DNA of 61,115 nt from Prevotella histicola JCM 15637 = DNF00424 (GCF_000613925.1 NZ_BAJX01000017.1:1-61115), one strand, 5' to 3'; numbered from the stretch's first letter, positions 1 to 9,589 are shown. Notes: generated by a model from the sequence alone, not told the origin. Numbers and translations are program-made.

Positions 1-1
1 A

Positions 2-244
2 AAGAATAACATGAAAGGAACGTTAATGAGTGTTTCGGACAGGCTTTTACTCAGAAAAAGAGCTATTATAGAGACGATGAATGATGAACTTAAGAACATT
101 GTGCAGGTGGAACACTACAGACATAGATGCTTTGACAATTTCATCGTCAATTTATTAGGGGCAATTGCTGCTTATTGCCTGTTTCCAAAGAAGCCGTGCA
201 TCAATGTACAAAGGACCGTTGATACACAGTTTTCAATGTTCTGA
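2..244 (+). CDS. IS982-family transposase, C-terminal fragment (cut by window edge)
   Basis: The frame is open from the first bases of the window and ends at 244, so the gene begins upstream of what is visible. The visible part carries the typical IS982 C-terminus: a basic stretch 'LLLRKRAIIETMNDELKN', then 'VEHYRHRCFDNFIVNLL' and 'AAYCLFPKKP'. In this family the glutamate of 'RAIIET' is expected to be the last residue of the DDE catalytic triad of the cut-and-paste transposase. An internal ATG at 11 exists but is not the true start. The IS end appears to follow at about 245-298. Whether the element is intact cannot be judged from here. Confidence 0.8.
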   Translation, partial: KNNMKGTLMSVSDRLLLRKRAIIETMNDELKNIVQVEHYRHRCFDNFIVNLLGAIAAYCLFPKKPCINVQRTVDTQFSMF

Positions 245-298
245 CTTCGTCGAACTCACGTTAATTAAGTTTAGTTTTTAGTTGCTGTCACTTTTAAC
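217..298 (+). repeat. IS-end sequence, left arm of an 82-84 bp inverted repeat
   Basis: This stretch covers the last codons of the IS982-type transposase and the following DNA (core TTCTGACTTCGTCGAA). It aligns with the reverse complement of 915-998 with few mismatches. A short direct copy of the core (TCGTCGAACTCACGTTAA) recurs at about 1059-1076. It is probably the right end of the IS. Confidence 0.7.
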
Positions 299-625
299 AC
301 TTCGTGTAATGAATTTATAATCAGGAGATTAAAAGCATAAGAAGAGTGACAGAAATGACAGCAAAATCAGGAATGGGATGTAATTGACTTTTGTTCTTGG
401 GTGGAAAGGGGAACTGATAGTTATGGGATACGCCTGTTTGTGGTAAAACGCTCCGGCGCAGATCCTTGTAAGATTATCCATCCCGATGTATACCACAGAA
501 CCATTACGGAATAATCAGAAATATATTTACAGGAAAATCAAGCTACATGTCTATAAAATCACAAGATATACCAAGCATTCAGACTTGTATCCCATTGTTT
601 ACCAAAGACTTACAAAAGCCCTTCT

Positions 626-706
626 AAAAGGTGCCCTTTTACCGTGCAAAAGGGCGTCTTTCACACCTCAAAAGAGCACCTTTTACCATGCAAAAGGGCA
701 TCTTTT
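626..706. repeat. 22-bp-phased 15-mer array 1 (4 motifs)
   Basis: Copies of the degenerate palindrome-flanked 15-mer AAAAGGGCRYCTTTT, or its reverse complement, begin at 626, 648, 670 and 692, exactly 22 bp apart. The 7-bp spacers differ in sequence. Confidence 0.9.
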
Positions 707-914
707 ACTTTACAAAAAACCACCTATTATTCTCAATTTATGAATCTTTATTACAGCTCTTCTAATGCCCTGTTCCCTTTCATAACAAGCGAGTATCTCT
801 CCCCTTGCATTATTATAACAACACCATAAAAACAACCACCTTTCAATTTTCCTGTCACTCCCGTCACTTTTCTACATGGCTCAACACCTTGACAACAAGA
901 TATTTACGAGAAAT

Positions 915-1025
915 GTTAAAAGTGACAGCAACTAAAAACAAAAACTATCTTAACGTGATTTCGACGAAGTCAGAACAATGTAAGCTGTGTGTCAATGGGT
1001 TCTTTGTAAATGTTTGTATATTAGC
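915..1025 (-). mobile_element. Inverted remnant of a second IS982-type element end
   Basis: The reverse complement of 915-998 matches 217-298, and weaker similarity to the end of the transposase gene continues to about 1025. No open frame survives, so this is a truncated remnant in the opposite orientation. The 300-914 interval between the two ends holds only a 15-mer array (626-706) and no gene I can support. Confidence 0.55.
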
Positions 1026-1317
1026 TCCTTAATATTACAACAAATTTATAGACACTTATAATTCGTCGAACTCACGTTAAATTAAGAAGTAATCAGAACC
1101 GAATTATAATTGAGGCTGCAACAAATAAAGTTCTTATCCGCAACTAATTAGAATTTGATTAGGAACAAAGTAAAAGTTGATGAGCCAAAAAATAAAACCT
1201 TGCTTGAGAACAAATGTTATAGAAATCGGGGACCGCCGATGCCTTGGGAAACACGGATTAAGACACCAACAGCCCCCTACGTATTGTTAAATGGGTAAAA
1301 TTAAATATCTTACAGAC

Positions 1318-2217
1318 TTACTCCTGGATGATGAGATAGCGTGAAACGTTCCAAAACTTATCCGCATCCGTGATGGTCAGCGTCGTTGTTCCGTCTTCAT
1401 TCTCCGTCAGCGTGTAACTCCCTTCAGGGTTCATTGACAGGATTTTCGGCGATTTTGAGTTTATCGTAAGTTGCTTTAATTCCTTCTTATCAGCCTTGGT
1501 AAAATGCTCTTGTGTTATGTTATTATTATCCAATCGCTTAGAGAAGAGCGACGTTTTCAGCAGTCCTTGTTCCTTAAGCGTCTGCTTGTCTGCCATGATA
1601 TAGAACACTTCACCTTGTTCATCATTACGTTGTCGTTCCTTAGCCTTAAGCCTTGATAGTTCTTGTTCAAGTGAAGACATATTGAATCTATAGCGTAATG
1701 CGTCAACACTGTTGGCTTGATTCTGAATGATATACTTCAGTTGTGCCACGCTGACATCCTTTCTGACAGCCACTTTCTCAAGTTTTGTCACGCGTTCCCC
1801 CTTCTCTTTCAGCTGCCCAGAGAGGAAACTGATCATCTTATTAAGGTTATTAACCGTGGCATTGTCGCCCACGGGTGCACTGACTTGCTTTGCCTTGTGT
1901 TCCAATTCTTCAATCTGCAGCTGCTTTTTAGCCAGCAATGCACCCAGGCTTCGTATCTGTTGGATGATCTTCGTCTTCTTGTTTGTATGCTCCGTCGTCT
2001 TGTATAACAACCCTTCTCGTGCCGAAATGACATCCAGATTGGCTGATATCTCATCGATAGAAGCCGTCAGCTGACTGATAGCGGCAGCCTCTTTCGTTTG
2101 CGGCGTCACGTTTATGCGTGCCTTAGGTTGTGGTGTTGGGCGTTTCTCCTCCGTACAAGAAGAGTAGACGAAGAGCACCAAGAGCACTATAAAACATGAT
2201 TTTTTTTTGAGTCTCAT
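1318..2217 (-). CDS. Coiled-coil lipoprotein, function unknown
   Basis: The 299-aa product starts with a basic, hydrophobic signal ending in the lipobox-like 'VYSSC' (Cys at about residue 21), so it should be a lipid-anchored envelope protein. Residues about 45-200 are rich in K/E/Q/L with heptad character and form probable long coiled coils. The last 60 residues read as a small beta-rich tail ('MNPEGSYTLTENEDGTTTL'). I do not recognise an enzymatic motif. It resembles widespread Bacteroidales coiled-coil lipoproteins of unknown role. A promoter-like box lies at 2243-2250. The gene is convergent with nothing, and repeat-rich DNA lies downstream. Confidence 0.75.
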   Translation of the reverse strand: MRLKKKSCFIVLLVLFVYSSCTEEKRPTPQPKARINVTPQTKEAAAISQLTASIDEISANLDVISAREGLLYKTTEHTNKKTKIIQQIRSLGALLAKKQLQIEELEHKAKQVSAPVGDNATVNNLNKMISFLSGQLKEKGERVTKLEKVAVRKDVSVAQLKYIIQNQANSVDALRYRFNMSSLEQELSRLKAKERQRNDEQGEVFYIMADKQTLKEQGLLKTSLFSKRLDNNNITQEHFTKADKKELKQLTINSKSPKILSMNPEGSYTLTENEDGTTTLTITDADKFWNVSRYLIIQE

Positions 2218-2242
2218 CCGTATTATTTATTGAATATATGTG

Positions 2243-2250
2243 CAAAGTTA
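2243..2250 (-). promoter_or_regulatory. -7 box of the coiled-coil lipoprotein gene
   Basis: On the minus strand this reads TAACTTTG, matching the Bacteroidales TAnnTTTG box, 26 bp before the start codon. I see no well-placed TTTG upstream. Confidence 0.5.
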
Positions 2251-2352
2251 GGAGAAAAATAATAAATAAACCTTTTACAAAGTATAAAAAACATTAATGC
2301 AAAAAGATTGAAATTTTTACAACTTTCATGCTGAACATCCGAAAGTATTGCC

Positions 2353-2360
2353 TATCTTTG
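2353..2360 (+). promoter_or_regulatory. -7 box of the DUF417 gene
   Basis: TATCTTTG, 63 bp before the ATG at 2424, in an otherwise AT-rich intergenic region. Confidence 0.55.
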
Positions 2361-2423
2361 CAGCCGAGAATACAAATTATTAACATGACTAAAACAGTCG
2401 ACTAAAGAAAAAAGAATTATTTT

Positions 2424-3004
2424 ATGGATAAAATTACATCGTTAGTACATTGGGTACTTGAGGTATCTGCGTCGTTGAAGGCTACAGGTATCCACCTGAT
2501 TCGTATTGCCATCTTCATCATTTTCGTATGGATTGGTGGTTTAAAATTTTGGAATTATGAGGCAGAAGGCATCGTTCCTTTCGTTGCCAACAGTCCTTTC
2601 ATGAGTTTCTTCTATACGAAGAATGCTCCAGAATACAAGGATTATAAGTTGAAGGAAGGCGAGTTCAACAAGGAGAAGCACCAGTGGCACGTTGAGAACA
2701 ACACTTACACCTTCTCTCACGGACTGGGTATTGCCATCATGTCGTTCGGTATTTTAACCCTCTTGGCATATGGTTCCCAAAGATTGGGTTCGTTGGTTCG
2801 GGCTTAGTCATCCTCATGACGATAGGTACACTGTCGTTCCTCGTCACCACACCAGAGGCTTGGGTGCCCGATCTTGGCAGTGGTGAGCATGGTTTCCCAC
2901 TACTAACTGGTGCGGGAAGGTTGGTCATTAAAGACACGTGTATCCTTGCTTCCGCCATCGTAGTGTTAGCCGATTGCGCACAGAGGATACTGAAAAAACG
3001 ATAA
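2424..3004 (+). pseudogene. DUF417 (YkgB/RclC-like) inner-membrane protein, frameshifted
   Basis: Two adjoining frames together give one DUF417 protein of the usual size (about 190 aa). Frame one (2424-2807) holds the N-terminal helices ('HLIRIAIFIIFVWIGGLKFW') and the conserved 'NSPFMSFFY' region. It ends at an early stop. Frame two carries on with 'VGSGLVILMTIGTLSFL', 'TTPEAW' and 'GRLVIKD'. The shift lies near 2787-2791 and is explained by loss of one base, probably a T after GGT. Relatives include RclC of E. coli, an inner-membrane protein of reactive-chlorine resistance; a similar role here is inference. The shift may be a consensus error. Confidence 0.8.
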
Positions 3005-3009
3005 GAAAA

Positions 3010-3057
3010 GCGGGGAAAGAAATGGCGCTTGCAGCCTTTCTTTCCCCGCATTGGTTT
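3010..3057 (+). terminator. Strong terminator after the DUF417 gene
   Basis: A perfect 13-bp stem (3010-3022 pairs with 3037-3049) closes a short loop and is followed by T-rich DNA. It sits between two convergent genes and could serve both strands. Confidence 0.85.
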
Positions 3058-3091
3058 TTATAAAGATTTACAAACCTACAATAAGCCTGTA

Positions 3092-4817
3092 TTATTTAGC
3101 ATAGATAGGACGGATGCTGTACATGTTCTTCTTAGGATTCTGGGCACTTACACCTACTGTTGTACATGGGTAGAACTGTCCGTTATTCAGGTATTGCCCT
3201 GTAAAGGACTGTGCCTGATTAGCATTTGTACCATTTGCTGTCCAGTAAGAACCCCAGCTTCCAGGTTTGTTCAGTACTGGATTACCAACATTATAATCAG
3301 TGTATGTTCCTGCGAATGGGAAGAATATGCCTCGCTTCATATCGCTGATTGTAAACTGTTTCAGTTTGTTTCCACTTTCGTTAGGCTTCCCTACGTTGAC
3401 AGCTGAGGCATTTGTATTTGATGCTTTCAGCACATTGTCATTCTTATCCAGCACCTTTCCCTTCAGACTCTCTGCTACGGTAGGATCGAAGAGGACACCA
3501 TAGACCGTATTCAATCCATCATAGTAATAGCCAAGATACTGTCCTGAATGAGCCATCAGGTCGTCAAAGTCAGCCTTTGTAGGCAACTTCCACCTCCCTT
3601 TAGATACATAGTAAGGAAGGTCACCGTACTGATTATTGGATATGTTCTGCGCCTGAATATTACCTGTTCCTGTGTAAAATTTCTCACGACCACTATCCCC
3701 ATAGTTATGTGCAGCAGCTATATCGCCCCAACGGAAGTGGTCGAACTTAGCATTTTCAAAGTCTGTTGACATCGTCAAACCTTGTCCTGCCAATCCAGAT
3801 GGCTCTGTATAGAAGTAATCCCATGGGTTCTTTGTAAGTGAATATCCGCTCACCCATCCCTCTTCAGTTACTGATGGGTCATACTGAAGGTTGTATCGTC
3901 CCCACTTAATACCGTGGATATCAATCCATGGTGTGGTGTCATCAACCAGCACATTAAGGTCATAATATCCTCCATTGATGATTTGTGGGTTGTGAGTTAT
4001 CTTCACTCCGTAAGTCTTACCCGTGTTTGTCTCAACAGAGAAAGTAGTTGAAGTTACTCTGTGCAAACACAATGACATTCAATTCATTAACTGCGGTCTT
4101 CGGAGTAACAGTGAATCCTGCCTTGTCAGTGGTATTCTCCAACTCACCTGTCTGCAGATTCATCACTGCCTTACCTGCGATATTCGTGAGTTTCACGCTC
4201 GTGATGTTCTTCACCTGCTGTCCTTCACACTCAAACTTCAGGTGAAGAACGGCGTAACGCTTCTGCATCTGGACATTGCCTGATGCCTTACTACCTACCG
4301 CCTTGACGTTTTCAATCTTGCCCCAACTGAAGTCATAGTTTGTAATCGTGTTGTAATCACCGACGGTTTCGTTGAGATTACCCGTCTGACCACTGAGGTC
4401 CAGGCTCAGTTTTGACTTGTCTCCCGTCACTTCCGTCACTGTTGAAGCATTCATATAAGGGAAGAACATTGCAATATCATCGCCCTGCTTGCAGGTAACC
4501 TTACCTCTTATCTTAGTCTGAATACCAGCGTTTTCGGCTGTCAGCATACTGTATTCGCCACCATCCGTAAGGTTATAAGCAAGGAAAGCATCGCCATATT
4601 GCCACATATTGCCCAACGTTGGATTGACGACAGAACGTGATGTTGTAGATTTTGATTTACTGTTTGTAGCGTTATCTGCCATTCCCACAGTCAGCTCGCG
4701 TGCTGCTGAGACATTAGGCTGATAGTCGTTAGTACTTTCTTCTGTGTCGTTAGCACATGAGGTAAAGCCCATTAGAAGTGCACAAAGGAATGCACTGAGG
4801 ATTTTAATCTTGTTCAT
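3092..4817 (-). pseudogene. Fimbrillin-family lipoprotein with FISUMP-like C-terminal domain, frameshifted
   Basis: The N-terminal frame starts at 4817 with a lipoprotein signal ('LLMGFTSC'). It continues with fimbrillin-type features: 'WQYGDAFLAYN', 'IAMFFPY' and the strand 'LTNIAGKAVMNLQTGEL'. Near 4053-4058 one extra T in a TTT run moves the reading into the next frame. That frame carries a FISUMP-like domain ('IHGIKWGRYNLQ', 'WKLPTKADFDDLM', 'GIFFPFAGTYTD') and ends at 3092. Together this gives about 575 aa. Family members are surface fimbrial or adhesin components. The gene follows the 81-aa peptide gene by 44 bp and probably shares its promoter at 5324. A paralogue lies at 27577-29462. 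The frameshift may be a sequencing error or real. Confidence 0.8.
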
Positions 4818-4861
4818 TTGTCGTTAAATTAATTTCGTTTTCACTTGAGTAGCGCGCGTCG

Positions 4862-5107
4862 TTACTCACCAAACCATGTTATCCCGCCGCTGAATTTAGC
4901 ACCTGCCGACTGGCTACCGCTCTGTTGTCCTGCGCTCGAGCTGTAAGGATTTGAAGACGTTGTTGTACCGCCGCCACCAATAGTCTGACTGCCCATGTTC
5001 TGTAAATTCTGATTTGAAACAGTCACTCCAGACCCTGCCAACAGCTGACGTTCAGCCGCAAGGGATACTAACTCCACGACTGGAGTTACATACATTTTCT
5101 TTTTCAT
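4862..5107 (-). CDS. Small secretion-locus protein (81 aa), 'Y-x-P' family
   Basis: This basic-headed peptide starts 'MKKKMYVTPVVELVSLAAER', followed by a Gly/Ser/Gln-rich low-complexity body and an acidic end 'GGITWFGE'. Peptides of this layout, with an aromatic-x-Pro near the start, a 'VV.L.AE' segment, 'NPY/NPF' and a terminal Trp-Glu, are common beside surface-protein genes in Bacteroidales but have no assigned function. Two relatives are in this window (22065-22226 and 27337-27534). It is the first gene of a two-gene unit with the fimbrillin gene. Confidence 0.75.
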   Translation of the reverse strand: MKKKMYVTPVVELVSLAAERQLLAGSGVTVSNQNLQNMGSQTIGGGGTTTSSNPYSSSAGQQSGSQSAGAKFSGGITWFGE

Positions 5108-5323
5108 TTTCGTTTTTGTTATCTGAATAATTACTTGCGTTAATCCGAATAGGGGGTTAATTTAATCTGCAATGAAGCTGAGAAAGTACGCTTACCGTCA
5201 ACTCACAGTGCTCACATCATAGCCGTTCCCTTTGTCTTAAGCCCTTGTTAATCCATAAAAGGAAGTATCGGCATGCAGAAAAAAAGTCGAATCGTTCACG
5301 AAATACTCGTTATTTACGGAGAG

Positions 5324-5355
5324 CAAAGGTAATGTTTATTCACGAATAATACAAA
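5324..5355 (-). promoter_or_regulatory. Promoter of the 81-aa peptide/fimbrillin unit
   Basis: On the minus strand TTTG (5352-5355), a 20-bp spacer and TACCTTTG (5324-5331) make a full consensus Bacteroidales promoter. It leaves a leader of about 210 nt before the start at 5107. Confidence 0.75.
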
Positions 5356-5654
5356 CATTTTTTGTAAAAAATACAAAATAATGTTGTCTGAAAGACTATT
5401 TATCAAAGGGCGGTAAAGCCTCAACCTATATCCATTTTATAAGTTTTTTTCATCGTTACATACTGCTACTCAGTACCCTACCAGCGATTATCCATCGGGC
5501 AGAATCTCCCCTATTGGCTCGTCAAAATATGAGAAAAGAAATTCTCAACTGATTACTTTCTCACCATTATATATATAGGTATCGTGTGCTTTGGGGACTT
5601 CATTACCCCTAAGCAACGTGTATAACACGTGCGAACCATCCCCTTTTACACATC

Positions 5655-5713
5655 AAAAGGTGCCCTTTCACATTGCGAAAGGGCACCTTTTAGAAAGCAA
5701 AAGGGCATCACTT
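5655..5713. repeat. 22-bp-phased 15-mer array 2 (3 motifs)
   Basis: Motifs of the AAAAGGGCRYCTTTT type start at 5655, 5677 and 5699. The rest of the 5108-5722 gap holds only the promoter at 5324 and AT-rich DNA. Confidence 0.85.
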
Positions 5714-5722
5714 GAAACCCTT

Positions 5723-6481
5723 TTAAGAGTTTATTTCACAAAAGACCATTGCCTTATGAGGCTTATAGTCGTTCAGTATCGTTCCTGTAGCTGACAGATG
5801 GCTCTGTAACTGCGCAAAGTTATTCAGTCGGATAAGGTTCGGATGGTCATATTCCTCCACCACTTCATGTTTCCAAATGGAGTCGGAAGGGATGTGAGCA
5901 GCCCATCCTCCGAGCTTCAGAACTGGTTCTATGTCTGACCGGAAGGAGTTTCCAACCATCAGGAACTGATCCACTCGGGTGTTAAACCGTTCACAAAGCT
6001 TGAAGTAAGCATCCGTTGTCTTGTCCGAAACGATGACGATGTCATCGAAATAAGACCTCAACCCCGACCGTTCAAACTTACTTTCCTGGTCGAGCAGTTC
6101 ACCTTTCGTGAAGACAACGAGGTGATAATTCCCCAGATCCTTCAGTTTAGCAAGCGTCGCCCGTACCCCATCAAAGGGTCTACCAGGCAACCGAAGCAGC
6201 TCTTTTCCTACTCCAAGGATCAGCGCGAGTTCGTCCCCTTTCACCTTACCATCACTTATATTGATTGCGTTTTCTATTAGCGAAATCAAGAAAGCCTTAC
6301 TACCGTAACCCAATAGAGGCATGTTTGCCGACTCAGTTGCAAAGAGAGCCTTTGAAACTTTAGCAGCATCAGCATAAGGAGCAAGCACCTCGCAGTAAGC
6401 TCTTTCAACGGTATCAAAATAACTTTGACAGCCCCACAGTGTATCATCAGCATCAAATGCTATTAATTTTATCTCATTCAT
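5723..6481 (-). CDS. HAD-family hydrolase
   Basis: The 252-aa soluble enzyme has the HAD nucleophile motif 'FDADDT' (Asp10 and Asp12 with the start at 6481). A threonine in 'VVFTKG' serves as motif II. A lysine in 'SDKTTDAY' precedes 'MVGNSFRSDIEP', which supplies the Mg-binding acid of motif IV. A HAD hydrolase of this layout usually removes phosphate from a small metabolite; the substrate cannot be read from sequence. The frame is open up to an ATG at 6577, but the HAD fold begins directly at 'MNEIKLIAF', so I prefer 6481. No operon partner. Confidence 0.85.
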   Translation of the reverse strand: MNEIKLIAFDADDTLWGCQSYFDTVERAYCEVLAPYADAAKVSKALFATESANMPLLGYGSKAFLISLIENAINISDGKVKGDELALILGVGKELLRLPGRPFDGVRATLAKLKDLGNYHLVVFTKGELLDQESKFERSGLRSYFDDIVIVSDKTTDAYFKLCERFNTRVDQFLMVGNSFRSDIEPVLKLGGWAAHIPSDSIWKHEVVEEYDHPNLIRLNNFAQLQSHLSATGTILNDYKPHKAMVFCEINS

Positions 6482-6614
6482 AGGCCTCAAAATATTTTTG
6501 GTAAAAGTAAGTCTTTTCCATGATAACCTTGCATATAATGAGAGTTTTTTCTTCAATAGGTGCACTTTCTTAAACATATTTAACTATAAATACTTGTTTA
6601 GTCAGATATAAAGG

Positions 6615-6645
6615 CAAATATATTTGATTCATAGACACTTTCAAA
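6615..6645 (-). promoter_or_regulatory. Promoter of the HAD hydrolase gene
   Basis: On the minus strand TTTG (6642-6645), a 19-bp spacer and TATATTTG (6615-6622). A second TACCTTTG box lies further up at 6686-6693. Confidence 0.55.
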
Positions 6646-6840
6646 TGATTGTGTATTGCGTTTTTCTTCATCATCTTTTATGTTTCAAAGGTAAAACTTG
6701 CAGATAACGCATGTAGACAGAATAGATTGCAAGGTAATATTATACACATTTCCATCTAATCTGTCTACAAATCATAAAAGTATCATAAAAGTTTAAAAAC
6801 CACTGTTGCGTAGAGTAATGTTAACGCCCTTCAAACGGCT

Positions 6841-6926
6841 TGGTCACCATGCTGTAAACACGGGTTGACCATGCCGTAAGCAATGGTTGACTGATGTTTA
6901 AGCCCCACCAGCCATGCCTTAAGCAC
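6841..6926. repeat. Short imperfect 24-bp repeats downstream of the M6 protease gene
   Basis: The motif GGTNNACCATGCNGTAARCA occurs at about 6842 and 6866, with a third degenerate copy near 6907. Nothing else of note lies between 6646 and 6930. Confidence 0.5.
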
Positions 6927-6930
6927 TGAA

Positions 6931-8727
6931 TTACCGAACAACCTTCCTGTTTTTTCCTTCCTTATCCTTCACAATCAGCACCTGTGGCGTGCTGGTTTCG
7001 GGTGCTTTCGTACCGAGATAGGTACCGTCCAGCGTATAGAATCCTACGGGTTCGGCGGCTCCGATGCCCACTGTTGCGATGCCCGTTGAGGTGTTTAGCG
7101 GTGCGAAACGGAACGATACAGTGCCGTCAGCATGCGCTGTGATACCCGTCACACCGCCCTTGTCAGCTACAGGATAGCCTGTATAGAAGCTGAAAGCAGG
7201 GCTGCTCGTTGCCGTCAAGGCGTTGTTCAGCGCCGTAGGATAGGTGTCATTGTCCTCCGTCTGGTTACTCAGGAGATTGTCGGCAGGCACCGTTGTGAAC
7301 CTCGGATGGCGTTGGTACTTCTGTGCATTGACGGTGTTCTGAGCCCATGAGGCAGCATCATAGTCGACATGCAGCACCAGTAAGCCATGCTTAGGCAGTG
7401 CTTTGTCCCACCGATAAGCCGACCGGTTCTCCAGCAGATAGTATTCATTCTCCCGTTCAGGATTGTAGATGACGTAAGCATCTCCGCCCTCAGCAAGTCC
7501 TTTCAGCGCCTGAACGTCAACCTTCTCCGCCTTCAGCTCCTTCGGTTTGAGCCATCCCATGAACGATTTCTCGTAGGAATTGTATCCTGCAGGCACTGTT
7601 CCGATGCCCGAACCCTCATAAGCGTTGCTCAAACTGGCTGGTCCACCGTTGTAACTTCCTGCTGACATGAGGTCGTATTTGCCCGTTCCGACATTCTTTC
7701 CACCCCTTGTATCATAGAAATCGGGCAACCCCAGACAGTGAGAAAACTCATGACAGATGGTCCCGATACCCATGTAGAAGATTCTGTCTCTACCGTTATC
7801 GTCGGCACGGAGAATCTCATTGCTGCATGCATAGGTGTTGATCTTGATGCCATCAATGGTCATTGGCGACTTTCCGGCGTCACTTAACGCGAACTTATGA
7901 GGCCAGATGGTGTTCGGATCACCCCCCGTTGCCTCACCCTGACCGGCATAAAGCACATAAACCTGCTCCACTTCCTTGTCGCCATCCCAGTCATAATCAG
8001 CAAAGTTCACCTGTCCTTTCACGGCGTTACAGGCGTCAATGATCATCTGTGCAGGGTTTTTATCATTGCTATCCTCGGTCCGTCCACCGTAAAACTCCGA
8101 TGGCTGAGGGAGCGTAACAGGACCAACGACATCGAACGAGAGGTCGAACGTACCGTTACTCTGGTCGAGGAAATAGTCGTGAACACTACCTATGGCGTTG
8201 CTTTTCTCATCCTTATAGCCCGGCATATTCAACATATGGTCATACAAAGTCTTGACATCCTTCTCCGAAGTAGACTTTGTCCGGATGTCAGCAGGGTTCC
8301 TGAACTTCGTATCCTGGAACTGAACGAGGATCACCAAGCCCTTTTTCTTCCCTGCCCACGGCTCCGTTCGCGGTTGTCCGAAGGGTGTTGAGCGCGTCAG
8401 CGCCTTAGCTTCCAGTCCTCTGACAGTAGCCATGTCAACAGCCGTCTGCGCCTCATTGCCCTGTCGAAGACCCTCCTCATGCGCCAGCACTGTCGATGCC
8501 ACGAGTCTGCCCTCCTTAGCCTGTGCATAGTAATAACTGCCCCCACGCGGAACGACGGGTATACCATCCTGCGTCACACAGTAGTTAAAATGTTCGTCAC
8601 CAACGGCTTTCACCTTCAGGAAAGTACCGTCAGCCTGTCTCACGAGTCGCCATATTGGTAGTGCAGGAATGGCAAACGATGACGCTGCCATCAGCAATGC
8701 AGCACAAAGAGTAGATATTCTTTTCAT
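6931..8727 (-). CDS. Secreted M6-type zinc metalloprotease
   Basis: The 598-aa protein has a clear signal peptide ('MKRISTLCAALLMAASSFA'), which is why I choose 8727 over the upstream ATG at 8805. The zinc site 'HEFSHCLGLPDFYD' (His326, Glu327, His330, then Asp336) is the M6/immune-inhibitor-A motif. 'DYDWDGDKEVEQVYVLYAG' just before it is also typical. The C-terminus ('VGFYTLDGTYLGT', then 'KEGKNRKVVR') resembles the sorting tails of Prevotella proteins exported by the type IX system. The likely role is degradation of host or dietary protein outside the cell. The gene has its own promoter and no operon partners. Confidence 0.88.
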   Translation of the reverse strand: MKRISTLCAALLMAASSFAIPALPIWRLVRQADGTFLKVKAVGDEHFNYCVTQDGIPVVPRGGSYYYAQAKEGRLVASTVLAHEEGLRQGNEAQTAVDMATVRGLEAKALTRSTPFGQPRTEPWAGKKKGLVILVQFQDTKFRNPADIRTKSTSEKDVKTLYDHMLNMPGYKDEKSNAIGSVHDYFLDQSNGTFDLSFDVVGPVTLPQPSEFYGGRTEDSNDKNPAQMIIDACNAVKGQVNFADYDWDGDKEVEQVYVLYAGQGEATGGDPNTIWPHKFALSDAGKSPMTIDGIKINTYACSNEILRADDNGRDRIFYMGIGTICHEFSHCLGLPDFYDTRGGKNVGTGKYDLMSAGSYNGGPASLSNAYEGSGIGTVPAGYNSYEKSFMGWLKPKELKAEKVDVQALKGLAEGGDAYVIYNPERENEYYLLENRSAYRWDKALPKHGLLVLHVDYDAASWAQNTVNAQKYQRHPRFTTVPADNLLSNQTEDNDTYPTALNNALTATSSPAFSFYTGYPVADKGGVTGITAHADGTVSFRFAPLNTSTGIATVGIGAAEPVGFYTLDGTYLGTKAPETSTPQVLIVKDKEGKNRKVVR

Positions 8728-8794
8728 ACTATCAGGTATTGTTGATAATTCTTTTGCTTTACTTTCAAAGGGGCTTTCCCCCTTCACTATCGTG

Positions 8795-8802
8795 CAAAGA
8801 TA
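8795..8802 (-). promoter_or_regulatory. -7 box of the M6 protease gene
   Basis: TATCTTTG on the minus strand, 67 bp before the chosen start at 8727 and inside the longer alternative frame, which supports the shorter protein. The rest of 8803-9076 has no gene; two copies of a CCACCGTTT-containing phrase (near 8942 and 8983) are present. Confidence 0.6.
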
Positions 8803-9076
8803 CAACTTTTAAAGAAAAAGAGCCGTCAAAACAACAAAAATATCTAAACCCCTCCACCCGCCATCACCTACCAACCGCCCCCCACTCCCCCTCCTTCGAG
8901 TACGAAAACATCACCCTTTCTGAATAAAAAGACAGGAAAAATCCACCGTTTTACATCTGTTGAGCGATGAAAAACACAAGAAAAACCCACCGTTTCATAC
9001 CCACTGACAGAGGAGAAGCATAAGGATAACATGCTGATTAGAGCAGAGATAGCAGTGCGGAGGAATGCTATTAAAC

Positions 9077-9110
9077 AAAAAAAAGGAGCTCTTGTGAAAC
9101 AAGAACTCCT
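9077..9110 (-). terminator. Terminator of the initiator tRNA gene
   Basis: A 12-bp stem (9084-9095 with 9099-9110, one mismatch) is followed on the minus strand by eight Ts. It begins 11 bp after the tRNA. Confidence 0.8.
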
Positions 9111-9120
9111 GCGAAATAAG

Positions 9121-9193
9121 TTGCGGGTGCAGGACTCGAACATGCGACCTCCAGGTTATGAGCCTGGCGAGCTACCAACTGCTCCAACCCGCG
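9121..9193 (-). tRNA. tRNA-Met(CAU), initiator type
   Basis: A complete cloverleaf folds with anticodon CAU in loop CTCATAA. Position 1 is C and position 72 is A, leaving the first pair unpaired: the bacterial initiator hallmark. The remaining acceptor pairs are perfect. The anticodon stem is CCAGG/CCTGG, so only two of the usual three G-C pairs (30:40, 31:39) are present and 29:41 is A-U. The T stem has one U-C mismatch. CCA is not encoded. Confidence 0.85.
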
Positions 9194-9250
9194 ATATTAA
9201 ATAACCAAAACAATTCGTAGATAAATCGCTCTATTACTGAATTGCGAGTG

Positions 9251-9282
9251 CAAAATTAAGCATTTCATCTTAATTAACCAAA
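9251..9282 (-). promoter_or_regulatory. Promoter of the initiator tRNA gene
   Basis: On the minus strand TTTG (9279-9282), a 20-bp spacer and TAATTTTG (9251-9258). The bases just downstream of the -7 box are identical to those at the tRNA-Arg promoter. Confidence 0.75.
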
Positions 9283-9589
9283 GATAGTGAAAGGAAATAA
9301 CGGATTTTAACAATTAAAAGGTTAAAGACCAATGATAGGTAGATAAGGCAGGAGAGTTAAAGGATAAAACCTAACACCTTTATTATAGGAATGAAAAGAG
9401 ATCAAATAGTAAAAGGAGCACAATTAGCAGATTAGCCATTGGTATTAAGTGCTTCACGTGGTATGTTGACGAGTTAACAAGTAGATGGACTCTGTGCTTT
9501 AAGGTATTAGTTGGAATTCCAAACTTTAGGGTTTGGGGAATTAAAACATTAGCGGTGGAGGGTAATTTTTCATCCTTTCATATTTCCAA

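Noticed and set aside
486..1032. Small plus-strand frames between the two IS ends
   Set aside because: They are translations of the 15-mer array and the IS remnant.
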